A stretch of 64,000 nt of DNA. It comes from an uncultured Eubacterium sp. (GTDB lineage Bacteria; Bacillota; Clostridia; Lachnospirales; Lachnospiraceae). The stretch is taken from positions 57,558 to 121,557 of the forward strand of contig CAJUDA010000001.1 of assembly GCA_910584875.1 (NCBI GenBank), given 5' to 3'. This document shows, one piece after another, positions 50,316 through 58,164 of this stretch (position 1 is the stretch's first letter; each line of letters starts with the position of its first letter). The notes below the pieces were generated by a model that did no database searches, was not told the origin of the DNA, and saw only the letters and a list, made by a program, of their open reading frames with translations. The position numbers and the translations under genes were made by a program.

Positions 50316-50753
50316 ATGACAGAAGAAAATCTGGGAGAATCTTTGTATAATCTGCTGGCAGAGCTTTTGAACAGCAAACAAAACAGAAAGGTACTGGACA
50401 GCATACGGGGAGAATATGGTGTTCTGAGGTACTTGTCCTATGTAGAAGACCGGGTCAGCGCCGGAATGCTGACAGAACAGCTCCATGTTGTCCCGGGGCG
50501 GATGACAGATATCCTCAACAGCCTGGAGAATAAAAAACTGATCGAGCGGCGTTCGGATGATGAAGACCGCCGGCGGATCCGTGTCTGTATTACGGAAATA
50601 GGGAAGAAACAGGCGGTAAAGCTCAGGGAAGAGATCAGTAAGGAGTATGAGGGATTGTTTCAGGTACTGGGACGTAAGGATACACTGGAGCTGATCCGTC
50701 TGCTGAAAATCGTGCTTGCATATCCGGGGAATGATCCGGAGAATGCAGATTAA
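50316..50753 (+). CDS. MarR-family transcriptional regulator
   Basis: A 145-residue winged-helix regulator. The DNA-binding part has VSAGMLTEQLHVVPGRMTDI as helix-turn-helix and the wing ERRSDDEDRRRIRV, with DDEDRR matching the MarR wing signature. Flanking helices form the dimer. The ribosome site for the ATG at 50316 is ambiguous (AGAAGGA directly before it, GGAGGAAGG further up). Immediately downstream three copies of one palindrome lie around the promoter of the PPTase operon, so it probably represses that operon and responds to an acyl or aromatic ligand; this is inferred from position. FabT, a MarR protein that controls fatty acid genes in other Firmicutes, is a possible analogy. Confidence 0.88.
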   Translation: MTEENLGESLYNLLAELLNSKQNRKVLDSIRGEYGVLRYLSYVEDRVSAGMLTEQLHVVPGRMTDILNSLENKKLIERRSDDEDRRRIRVCITEIGKKQAVKLREEISKEYEGLFQVLGRKDTLELIRLLKIVLAYPGNDPENAD

Positions 50754-50754
50754 A

Positions 50755-50767
50755 TTCGTATTGCGAA
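50755..50767 (+). promoter_or_regulatory. Putative MarR operator copy 1
   Basis: TTCGTATTGCGAA, the reverse complement of TTCGCAATACGAA. It covers the -35 box (50761-50766) of the PPTase-operon promoter. Confidence 0.62.
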
Positions 50768-50789
50768 ATAATAGTATTTCTGGTATACT
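50761..50789 (+). promoter_or_regulatory. Promoter of the PPTase-condensation-ligase operon
   Basis: TTGCGA (50761-50766), a 17-base spacer and TATACT (50784-50789), preceded by TGG. The -35 lies in operator copy 1 and the expected start site near 50796 lies in copy 2. Confidence 0.55.
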
Positions 50790-50792
50790 TAT

Positions 50793-50805
50793 TTCGTAAT
50801 ACGAA
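50793..50805 (+). promoter_or_regulatory. Putative MarR operator copy 2
   Basis: TTCGTAATACGAA, a near-perfect palindrome centred 38 bases after copy 1, over the predicted transcription start. Confidence 0.62.
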
Positions 50806-50822
50806 TTTTTTTACCTATAAAT

Positions 50823-50835
50823 TTCGCAATACGAA
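50823..50835 (+). promoter_or_regulatory. Putative MarR operator copy 3
   Basis: TTCGCAATACGAA within a longer ATTTCGCAATACGAAAT, centred 30 bases after copy 2 in the leader. This copy is not part of the terminator hairpin, so its conservation needs another reason, such as protein binding. Confidence 0.62.
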
Positions 50836-50889
50836 ATATCTGCACCGGTACCGGCGCGTCTTCTGCTGATGCTGTGGAATGGAGGTATC

Positions 50890-51438
50890 ATGATCTATCT
50901 GACGGAATATGATTCTGTTGACAGAGTACATGACAGAGAAACAGAGCACAGACTGGGAAGGGAACTTCTGCATTATGTACTTGGGAGAGAGTATGGCAGA
51001 TCCTGGGAGGTGGTACAGGAAGGGAATGGCAAGCCGTTTCTGACCGGGGGACCAGAGATTGATTTTAGTATTGCACACACAAAAGGGCTGGTAGTGTGCG
51101 GCATCAGCGGCAAACGGATCGGCGTTGATGTGGAGCGGATACGTCAGTTCGATGAACGTCTGATGAGACGGATCTGTACGGAAGAAGAAAGATATTTTAT
51201 TGAACATGAGAGGAAAACAATGACAAGAGAAGAAACATTTTTCCGTTTTTGGACATTAAAAGAGAGTTTTTTGAAGGCGACAGGACAGGGGCTGGCGGTT
51301 CCTATGAGGGAGATCGGATTTTCTGTCAGGGTAAAGGAAAAAAGGTTGACGGACATCAGAGGACCGGTGCCGGGATGGAAGCATGTACAGTTTCGGTATC
51401 GTGGCAGTTATATCATTTCAATGAGCGAGGAGGAATAA
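50890..51438 (+). CDS. Sfp-type 4'-phosphopantetheinyl transferase
   Basis: About 182 residues from the ATG at 50890 (GGAGG at good spacing; an upstream ATG at 50869 lacks one). Sfp/HetI/AcpT-type motifs are FSIAHTKGLVVCGI, IGVDVERI with the magnesium-binding Asp80 and Glu82, and FWTLKESFLKATGQGL with the catalytic Lys124. It transfers phosphopantetheine from coenzyme A to the Ser of carrier proteins. The likely local substrate is the carrier protein encoded at 54147; the ACP domain fused at 9360-11990 could be a second one. It is the first gene of the MarR-controlled unit. Confidence 0.9.
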   Translation: MIYLTEYDSVDRVHDRETEHRLGRELLHYVLGREYGRSWEVVQEGNGKPFLTGGPEIDFSIAHTKGLVVCGISGKRIGVDVERIRQFDERLMRRICTEEERYFIEHERKTMTREETFFRFWTLKESFLKATGQGLAVPMREIGFSVRVKEKRLTDIRGPVPGWKHVQFRYRGSYIISMSEEE

Positions 51439-51442
51439 CACA

Positions 51443-51763
51443 ATGACGTATGAAGAAATCGTAGACAAAGTAAAGGAGCTTTTCAGCGAGGCGGATGTGA
51501 GCATGATCGATGAACATCTTGCTTATCAGTTTAATATCACAGGAGAGGGGGAAGGTGCGTTCTATGCTGAGGTGAAGGACGGAAAACTGGATATCCAGCC
51601 CTTTGAGTATTTTGACCGGGATTCCCTTTTTATCTGCAACGCAGATGTGCTGTTTAAGATTATATCCGGGAAGCTGGATCCGGTGCTTGCCTTTACACTG
51701 GGGAAGCTGAAAGTGGAAGGAAGCATTGAGAAAGCATTGAGACTCAAAGAGTTTGTGAAATAG
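51443..51763 (+). CDS. SCP2 sterol-binding-fold protein
   Basis: A 106-residue single-domain protein. The SCP2 fold is visible from EGAFYAEVKDGKLDIQPFE, ADVLFKIISGKLDPVLAF and the closing LGKLKVEGSIEKALRLKEF. SCP2 domains hold hydrophobic ligands such as fatty acyl chains in a tunnel. Placed between a phosphopantetheinyl transferase and a hydrolase in a carrier-protein operon, it may carry or present the lipid substrate or product. This role is inferred. GAGGAGG precedes the start, 4 bases after the PPTase stop. Confidence 0.85.
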   Translation: MTYEEIVDKVKELFSEADVSMIDEHLAYQFNITGEGEGAFYAEVKDGKLDIQPFEYFDRDSLFICNADVLFKIISGKLDPVLAFTLGKLKVEGSIEKALRLKEFVK

Positions 51764-51773
51764 GAGGGAAAGG

Positions 51774-52721
51774 ATGAGCGTTGGGAAATGGATCGCCGGA
51801 GCTGCCGTTCTTGGAGCTGCCGGTGAATATGCCATTGCTAAATATTTTTTTCACAGAACGATGATTCGTTCCCATGCAAAAAGAGAGCGGACACAGAGGA
51901 TGGCAGGCACAGACTGGGATTTATATATACCGGGGATCCGTGCTGCCAAGGAGTGGCTGAGTGAACAGCCATCCGAGGAAGTATGGGTAACATCCAGGGA
52001 TGGACTGAGACTATATGGAAAATTTTTTCCGTGTGAGGGTTCTCTGAAAACGGTTATTTGTTTTCACGGCTATACGAGTGAAGGACAGAATGATTATTCC
52101 ACGCTTGCCAGATTTTATCTGGATGCTGGTTTTAATCTGCTGATCGTGGACGAACGAGCCCATGGGAAAAGCGAGGGGACCTACATAGGATTTGGCTGCC
52201 TTGACAGGCATGATGCCAGGATATGGATCGATTATGTCGTGGAACGGCTGGGAGAGCACTGTCAGATCGTGCTGCACGGAGACTCCATGGGAGCAGCGAC
52301 GGTGCTTATGACTCTGGGACTGGAACTGCCGGAACAGGTGAAGGCGGCGGTCTCAGACTGTGCGTTTACGTCGGCATGGGATGTATTCTGTGCCGTACTG
52401 AAAAATATGTACCATCTGCCGCCGTTTCCGATCATGCAGATCGCAAATCAGATGGTAAAGAAACAGGCGGGCTATGAACTGGACGAGTGCAATGCCAGGG
52501 AAGAGGTGGCGAAGACGGAGATTCCGGTGCTGTTTATCCACGGAGACGCCGATACCTTTGTCCCATGCTCCATGGTACATGAACTGTACAACGCTTGTCA
52601 TTCCGAAAAGAAGCTGGTGATCGTGGAGGGTGCGGGACATGTGGAATCGTGCTATAAAGATCCGGAAGAATATGAGGAAGCAGTCCGTTCCTTTATATTT
52701 CCAATCTTAGAAAGGAAGTGA
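51774..52721 (+). CDS. Alpha/beta hydrolase
   Basis: A 315-residue hydrolase with an N-terminal hydrophobic stretch (about 5-25) that could tether it to the membrane. The fold is shown by FHGYTSEG (oxyanion strand), the nucleophile elbow GDSMG with Ser171, HGDADTFVP with Asp260, and GAGHVES with His289. The family also includes acyl esterases and thioesterases. In this operon it could release or edit the acyl product from the carrier protein, or cut an ester elsewhere; substrate unknown. It starts 10 bases after the SCP2 gene. Confidence 0.87.
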   Translation: MSVGKWIAGAAVLGAAGEYAIAKYFFHRTMIRSHAKRERTQRMAGTDWDLYIPGIRAAKEWLSEQPSEEVWVTSRDGLRLYGKFFPCEGSLKTVICFHGYTSEGQNDYSTLARFYLDAGFNLLIVDERAHGKSEGTYIGFGCLDRHDARIWIDYVVERLGEHCQIVLHGDSMGAATVLMTLGLELPEQVKAAVSDCAFTSAWDVFCAVLKNMYHLPPFPIMQIANQMVKKQAGYELDECNAREEVAKTEIPVLFIHGDADTFVPCSMVHELYNACHSEKKLVIVEGAGHVESCYKDPEEYEEAVRSFIFPILERK

Positions 52722-52727
52722 TCTGGA

Positions 52728-54131
52728 ATGAAAACAAGAAAAGGTTATAAAGTATACCCGCTGACAGCGGCACAGAAACTGCATTATTACTGTATGAAAT
52801 ACTGTCCGAAGAAACAGGTGCTCAATATTGGCTCTGGTCTGACCATCCAGGTGGACCTGGACTGGGATACCCTGCGTCAGTCTATTAAGGAGGCGGTCGC
52901 ACGATGTGAATCGATGAGAGTGAGATTTGCTGAGGACAAGGAAGGGAATGTCTATCAGTATGTGGTAAAGGAAGAGACGAAAGAGATCGAACATTTTGAT
53001 TTTACCGGATGGAAGGAAGAACATGCGGATGACAAGCTGACAGAGTGGACGAATATTCCCTTTGATATGTATGATGCGCCTCAGCATCAGATCGTAATGA
53101 TCAAAATGCCGGATGGATTTCAGGGGATATATATCAAAGTAAACCACCTGATCATGGACGCCCAGTCGCTGGTGGCATTTTTCAAGGATATTATTGAACT
53201 CTACTGCAGTAAAGTATATGAAGAAATTGCCTATCCAAAAGAGATGGCATCCTACCTGAAACAGCTTCAGAAAGATCTTGAGTATGAGGATGGGAGCAGA
53301 GCTTCTCAAAAGGACAGGGAATTCTTTGAAAAACTGATTGCTTCTTCGGAACCAATATTTACTGACATTTATGGTCCGGCAAAGCTGGCAAGGGAGCGAA
53401 AGGAGACAAAGAATCCCAAACTGCGTGCAGCCACTAACGTCTCGGATAATGTCGATGCCAATCTCAGCAATTTTTATCTGGAGCAGGGGGCGGCAGAGAA
53501 GCTGCAGAAGTTCTGTGAGAAAACTCATATTTCCATGACATGCATCCTTCTGATGGGGCTGCGCACGTATCTGCAGAAAGAAAATAATGAAGATGATATT
53601 TCTATCACAACAACGATCGCCAGGCGTGCCACTCTGTTGGAGAAACGGTGCGGGGGGTCCCGGATCCACTGTTTCCCATTCCGTACGATCATTTCCAGGG
53701 AAGATACCTTTCTGGAGGGATTATGTAAGATCCGGGATGCGCAGAATCAGTATTTCCGCCATGCCAATTACAGTCCTTCGGAGTATTACGCCTTCCGCAA
53801 ACAGTATTATGGTCTGAAGGATGGACAGACCTATGAGCCGCTTTCCCTTACCTATCAGCCCCTGACCATGAAATATGACGGACCGGGCCTGGATAAGCTG
53901 GGGGATATCCAGTACCATGTAAAACGGTACTCCAATGGCGCAGCAGCACATACGTTATATCTGACGGTGAGCCACAAACCGGATGGGCAGATGGAATTCT
54001 GCTTTGAACATCAGACCGGGGTTGTCACCCATGAGAAACTGGAAGAAATCTATTATTACCTGTGCCGGCTGATCTTCCACGGGATTGAGGACAGCAGCCG
54101 GACAATAGGAGAGATTATTGAGTGGTCATAA
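52728..54131 (+). CDS. Stand-alone NRPS condensation-domain-like enzyme
   Basis: A 467-residue protein that covers one condensation domain. It starts with a VYPLTAAQKLHYY motif matching the C1 motif of condensation domains. The active-site motif HHxxxDG appears as NHLIMDA: His140 and Asp144 are kept, while the first His is Asn and the Gly is Ala. A later SLTYQPLT segment sits in the floor-loop region. The nearest relatives by architecture are condensation or wax-ester/phthiocerol diester acyltransferases, which join a carrier-bound acyl group to an amine or alcohol. AAGGAAG precedes the start, 6 bases after the hydrolase gene. The product is not predictable. Confidence 0.83.
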   Translation: MKTRKGYKVYPLTAAQKLHYYCMKYCPKKQVLNIGSGLTIQVDLDWDTLRQSIKEAVARCESMRVRFAEDKEGNVYQYVVKEETKEIEHFDFTGWKEEHADDKLTEWTNIPFDMYDAPQHQIVMIKMPDGFQGIYIKVNHLIMDAQSLVAFFKDIIELYCSKVYEEIAYPKEMASYLKQLQKDLEYEDGSRASQKDREFFEKLIASSEPIFTDIYGPAKLARERKETKNPKLRAATNVSDNVDANLSNFYLEQGAAEKLQKFCEKTHISMTCILLMGLRTYLQKENNEDDISITTTIARRATLLEKRCGGSRIHCFPFRTIISREDTFLEGLCKIRDAQNQYFRHANYSPSEYYAFRKQYYGLKDGQTYEPLSLTYQPLTMKYDGPGLDKLGDIQYHVKRYSNGAAAHTLYLTVSHKPDGQMEFCFEHQTGVVTHEKLEEIYYYLCRLIFHGIEDSSRTIGEIIEWS

Positions 54132-54146
54132 AAAAGGAGGATCATT

Positions 54147-54374
54147 ATGTTTGAAGAGTTAAAAGATATTATCTGTCAGTATGTCGATGTCCAGCCGGAC
54201 CAGATTAAGGAGGAGTCCCTGTTTATTGAAGATCTTGGTTTTAATTCCTATGATTTTATGAGTATGGTAGGAGAGATCGAAGAGCATTTTGATATCGAGG
54301 TAGAAGAGCGTGAGGTTATAAATGTCAAGACAGTGAAGGATGCGATAGCGTATATCAAATCCCTTTCGGAATAA
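54147..54374 (+). CDS. Acyl (or peptidyl) carrier protein
   Basis: A 75-residue acidic carrier protein. The four-helix fold and the sequence EDLGFNSYDFMSMVGEIEE show the phosphopantetheine site at Ser34; the usual DSL is here NSY. The remaining VINVKTVKDAIAYI matches helix 4. It is distinct in wording from the AcpP of fatty acid synthesis and is flanked by the condensation enzyme and ligase, so it is probably a dedicated carrier. AAGGAGG precedes the start. Confidence 0.92.
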   Translation: MFEELKDIICQYVDVQPDQIKEESLFIEDLGFNSYDFMSMVGEIEEHFDIEVEEREVINVKTVKDAIAYIKSLSE

Positions 54375-54387
54375 GCGGGGTGGAAAT

Positions 54388-55914
54388 ATGGAAGTACAAA
54401 CATTACAGGATGTGATCCGCCACAGTGCGCAGGCTTATGCGGAACAGGCGGCATACCGGTACAAAGTAAAAAAAGAAGTAGTAGATAAGACATATCAGGA
54501 ACTGGGGCAGGATTCCATGGCGGTGAGCCGTATGGTAGAAAATCTTGGCATGAAGGGGAAGCATATTGCCATCCTGGGGACAACGACCTATCCGTGGATC
54601 GTCAGTTTTTTTGGTGTCACAAACAGCGGGAGTGTGGCGGTTCCGATTGATGCCCAGCTGCCGGCAGAGGCAATCTGTGAATTGCTGGAGCGTGCGGATG
54701 TGGAAATGCTTTTCTTTGATGAGATCCGTGCCGATGTGGCAGTGATGGCGGCAGAAAAGTGCCCGCGGGTGCGCTATATCGTATCCTTTCAGGCAGAGGC
54801 TTCCGGAAAAGATGAAAACGGAAGAGAAGGGATTCTGTCATGGGAAGAACTGAGAAAACAAAACGAAGGGGATTATGAGACAGAGATCGATCCTGACCAG
54901 CTTTGTACGATTCTTTTTACATCCGGTACGACCGGGAAGAGTAAAGGGGTTATGCTGTCTCACCGGAACCTGACGGACAATGCGGTCTGTCTCGATATGA
55001 AAATCCCGGCAGGGACAGTGACGATGACACTTCTCCCGATCAATCATGTTTACTGTCTGACCATGGATATCATAAAGGGGATATTTATCGGTGTGACCTC
55101 ATGTATCAATGATTCGATCATGCATGTACAGAAAAACCTGAAACTGTTTAAACCGGACATGGTACTGCTGGTTCCGCTGGTGATCGAATCCATCTATGCC
55201 AAACTGAAGGCAGCAGGGGGAATGATGCCGAAGAAGCTGGTGGCAAAGGCGGCTTTTGGCGGCAACCTGAAAACGATCTGTAGCGGGGGCGCTTATCTGG
55301 ATCCGGATTATGTGGACCGGTTTGCGGAATATGGCATAACGATCCTCCAGGGATATGGCATGACAGAATGTTCTCCTGTGATCAGCACCAACCTTGCGTG
55401 GGAGAATAAAAAGGGTTCCGTCGGAAAGCTGATGCCAAACTGTGAGGCGAAAGTAGTGGATGAAGAACTTTGGATCCGGGGCAGCAGTGTGATGATGGGA
55501 TATTACAAAATGCCGGAGGAGACGGCGGAGGCGCTGGAAGACGGCTGGTTGAAAACCGGGGATCTTGGGTATGTGGACGAGGACAATTTTGTCTATATCA
55601 CAGGACGGAGAAAAAATCTGATCATTCTTGCCAACGGTGAAAATGTATCCCCGGAGGAGATTGAGAACCAGCTGAGCCGGGCAGAACTGGTCAAAGAAGT
55701 TCTGGTACGGGAGAAAGACCAGGTCATTGAAGCGGAGATTTTTCCAGACTATGACTATGCAAAAAAGAAACGGATCAGGGAGACCCGGACAGCACTGCAG
55801 GAGATCATTGATGATTACAACAAAAATACCCCGGTATATAAACGGATCCACAGCCTTATCGTGAGAGACACAGAATTTGATAAGACGACAGCAAAGAAAA
55901 TTAAGAGATTTTAA
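54388..55914 (+). CDS. Acyl-AMP ligase (AMP-dependent synthetase family)
   Basis: A 508-residue adenylating enzyme. A3 is LFTSGTTGKSKGVMLSHRN, A5 is GYGMTECSPV, A7 is LKTGDLGYVDE, A8 is TGRRKNLIILANGENVSPEE, and the catalytic Lys is in TTAKKIKRF at the C-terminus. Overall it resembles fatty-acyl or aryl ligases more than amino-acid A domains. It would activate an acid with ATP and load it on the carrier protein encoded 14 bases upstream. It completes the ligase-carrier-condensation set. No terminator is seen after it; the guaB promoter follows. Confidence 0.92.
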   Translation: MEVQTLQDVIRHSAQAYAEQAAYRYKVKKEVVDKTYQELGQDSMAVSRMVENLGMKGKHIAILGTTTYPWIVSFFGVTNSGSVAVPIDAQLPAEAICELLERADVEMLFFDEIRADVAVMAAEKCPRVRYIVSFQAEASGKDENGREGILSWEELRKQNEGDYETEIDPDQLCTILFTSGTTGKSKGVMLSHRNLTDNAVCLDMKIPAGTVTMTLLPINHVYCLTMDIIKGIFIGVTSCINDSIMHVQKNLKLFKPDMVLLVPLVIESIYAKLKAAGGMMPKKLVAKAAFGGNLKTICSGGAYLDPDYVDRFAEYGITILQGYGMTECSPVISTNLAWENKKGSVGKLMPNCEAKVVDEELWIRGSSVMMGYYKMPEETAEALEDGWLKTGDLGYVDEDNFVYITGRRKNLIILANGENVSPEEIENQLSRAELVKEVLVREKDQVIEAEIFPDYDYAKKKRIRETRTALQEIIDDYNKNTPVYKRIHSLIVRDTEFDKTTAKKIKRF

Positions 55915-55925
55915 GAAATATTTTA

Positions 55926-55954
55926 TTGACAAGCCACCAATAAAACGTTACAAT
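55926..55954 (+). promoter_or_regulatory. guaB promoter
   Basis: TTGACA (55926-55931), a 17-base spacer and TACAAT (55949-55954), 37 bases before the start codon. One mismatch to consensus in all. Confidence 0.78.
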
Positions 55955-55990
55955 TAGGAATCAAATATATAAACAGAAAGGAAGAGAGAG

Positions 55991-57448
55991 ATGGGAACGA
56001 TTATTGGTGAAGGCATAACATTTGACGACGTATTACTGGTACCTTCTTATTCTGAGGTAATACCAAACCAGGTAAGTCTGAAGACTCATCTGACGAAGGA
56101 TATTGAACTGAATATCCCGATGATGAGTGCAGGTATGGATACAGTGACAGAGAATCGTATGGCGATTGCCATAGCGAGACAGGGTGGTATCGGGATTATC
56201 CACAAGAATATGTCCATTGAAGCACAGGCAGAAGAGGTGGATAAGGTAAAGCGTTCGGAGAATGGTGTCATCAGCGACCCCTTTTATCTTTCTCCAGAAC
56301 ATACATTGCGGGATGCTGACGAGCTGATGGCGAAATTTCGTATTTCGGGTGTTCCCATCACAGAAAAGGGAACGAAGAAGCTTGTCGGGATCATTACAAA
56401 CCGGGATTTAAAATTTGAGACCGACTATTCCAGGAAGATCAAAGAGTGCATGACCAGCGACGGTCTGATCACGGCGCAGCAGGGGATCAATCTGGAAGAG
56501 GCGAAAAAGATTCTTGCCAAAGCGAGAAAAGAAAAACTGCCGATCGTTGATCCGGAGGGGAATCTGACGGGACTGATTACGATCAAGGATATCGAGAAAC
56601 AGATTAAATATCCGAATTCAGCCAAGGATAAACAGGGACGTCTGCTCTGCGGAGCGGGAGTTGGTGTGACAGCGAATATTATGGAACGGGTGGATGCCCT
56701 GGTGAAGGCACAGGTGGACTGTATTGTTATTGACACGGCACACGGACATTCTGCCAATGTGCTGAAATGTGTGAAAATGGTGCGTGATACATATCCTGAA
56801 CTGGCGATCATTGCCGGCAATGTTGCCACGGGAGAGGGAACAAAAGCGTTGATCGAGGCTGGCGTGGATGCTGTCAAGGTAGGCATCGGACCGGGATCGA
56901 TCTGTACGACAAGAGTTGTTGCCGGTATTGGTGTACCACAGGTGACGGCGATCATGAATGCCTATGAAGTGGCAAAAGAATATGGAGTTCCTGTGATCGC
57001 AGATGGCGGTATCAAATATTCGGGCGATATGACAAAGGCGATCGCAGCGGGAGCAAGCGTCTGCATGATGGGAAGTATTTTTGCGGGATGTGACGAGAGT
57101 CCGGGAAGCTTTGAGCTGTTCCAGGGCAGGAAATATAAGGTGTACCGTGGTATGGGTTCGATCGCAGCCATGGAGAACGGCAGCAAAGACCGTTACTTCC
57201 AGAGTGACGCCAAAAAACTGGTGCCGGAGGGCGTTGAGGGGCGTGTTGCCTACAAAGGTACGGTGGAAGATACAGTATTCCAGCTGATCGGTGGTATGCG
57301 TTCCGGTATGGGTTACTGTGGCACGGCGACCATTGAAGAATTAAAAGAAAATGGGAAATTCGTGAAGATATCTGCGGCGTCCCTGAAAGAGAGCCATCCT
57401 CACGATATCCATATTACAAAAGAGGCACCGAACTACAGTGTCGAATAG
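55991..57448 (+). CDS. guaB: IMP dehydrogenase
   Basis: A 485-residue enzyme that oxidises IMP to XMP, the first committed step of GMP synthesis. FDDVLLVPSYSEV is the typical start. Two CBS regulatory modules (about 95-200, GVPITEKGTKKLVGIITNRD and the second EKLPIVDPEGNLTGLITI) interrupt the barrel. The catalytic loop GPGSICTTR has Cys305, followed by the flap region with YRGMGSIAAM. It has its own near-consensus promoter. The amidase gene overlaps its last codons. Confidence 0.97.
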   Translation: MGTIIGEGITFDDVLLVPSYSEVIPNQVSLKTHLTKDIELNIPMMSAGMDTVTENRMAIAIARQGGIGIIHKNMSIEAQAEEVDKVKRSENGVISDPFYLSPEHTLRDADELMAKFRISGVPITEKGTKKLVGIITNRDLKFETDYSRKIKECMTSDGLITAQQGINLEEAKKILAKARKEKLPIVDPEGNLTGLITIKDIEKQIKYPNSAKDKQGRLLCGAGVGVTANIMERVDALVKAQVDCIVIDTAHGHSANVLKCVKMVRDTYPELAIIAGNVATGEGTKALIEAGVDAVKVGIGPGSICTTRVVAGIGVPQVTAIMNAYEVAKEYGVPVIADGGIKYSGDMTKAIAAGASVCMMGSIFAGCDESPGSFELFQGRKYKVYRGMGSIAAMENGSKDRYFQSDAKKLVPEGVEGRVAYKGTVEDTVFQLIGGMRSGMGYCGTATIEELKENGKFVKISAASLKESHPHDIHITKEAPNYSVE

Positions 57449-58130
57449 ATATCATGTGAGAAGGCGGAGATCCCGTCGGACTCCGGGAAGAAAGGGATTG
57501 ATCCGCTGCGCCATCGTAATAAGTGGCGCAGCGGTTTTTATCATTATCGTCTGTATTTTAGTCTCACTTTTTACACAGGGAAAGAAAATAAAGGAAGAGA
57601 AGAAGAAGGTACTGCCGCAGATCACCATACAGACGAAATTACTGGAACCAAATAAATTTTCACGACCGCAGATCAAATTGAATAAGGTAAAGGGTGTTGT
57701 GGTACATTATACGGCAAATCCGGGTACGGATGCCATGGACAACCGCAATTATTTTAATAATCTTCCCAGGATCAATCAGGGGAAGAAAAACCCCACTTAC
57801 GCCAGCAGTCATTTTGTCATCGGCATTACCGGGGAGATTGTGCAGTGTATTCCGCTGGAAGAGATCGCTTACGCTTCCAAAGAACGGAATTATGATACGA
57901 TATCGATTGAGTGCTGCCACCCGGATAAAACGGGAAAATTCAATGAAGTGACTTACCGGGCGCTGCTGGAACTGGTGAGTTACCTGTGTATCCGCTATGA
58001 CCTGGGGGCAGAGGATGTGATCCGCCACTACGATGTGACGGGGAAGCTTTGTCCGCTGTATTATGTAAAACATGAGGACAAATGGAATGAATTTCTGGCG
58101 GAGATCGAAAATCAGATCAAAAACGGCTGA
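57438..58130 (+). CDS. Membrane-anchored N-acetylmuramoyl-L-alanine amidase (amidase_2)
   Basis: A 230-residue protein. A basic N-terminus (RRRRSRRTPGRKG) precedes one membrane segment (about 22-46), so the enzyme is exported with a type II orientation. The amidase_2 domain (about 80-225) shows the zinc ligands in VVVHYTANPG and HYDVTGKLCP, plus SHFVIGITGEIVQCIP. It would remove stem peptides from glycan strands. The GTG start at 57438 lies inside the end of guaB, overlapping it by 11 bases; the ribosome site is weak, suggesting coupling to guaB translation. It is convergent with the minus-strand regulator gene. Confidence 0.87.
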   Translation: MSNRYHVRRRRSRRTPGRKGLIRCAIVISGAAVFIIIVCILVSLFTQGKKIKEEKKKVLPQITIQTKLLEPNKFSRPQIKLNKVKGVVVHYTANPGTDAMDNRNYFNNLPRINQGKKNPTYASSHFVIGITGEIVQCIPLEEIAYASKERNYDTISIECCHPDKTGKFNEVTYRALLELVSYLCIRYDLGAEDVIRHYDVTGKLCPLYYVKHEDKWNEFLAEIENQIKNG

Positions 58131-58164
58131 CCGGGAAGCGATCATTGTAATCACCGGGGATTTT

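Larger units (their letters stand above)
50752..50812 (+). terminator. 20-bp terminator hairpin after marR, built from two operator copies
   Basis: The arm at 50752-50771 pairs with 50789-50808 over 20 bp with a single G-U pair and a 17-base loop, and a T7 run ends at 50812. The left arm overlaps the marR stop codon. The two arms contain operator copies 1 and 2, and the loop contains the -10 box of the next promoter. Confidence 0.7.

Noticed and set aside
50752..50812. Reading the TTCG palindromes only as a terminator
   Set aside because: A terminator explains copies 1 and 2 but not their internal symmetry nor the third copy at 50823-50835, so an operator function is kept alongside it.
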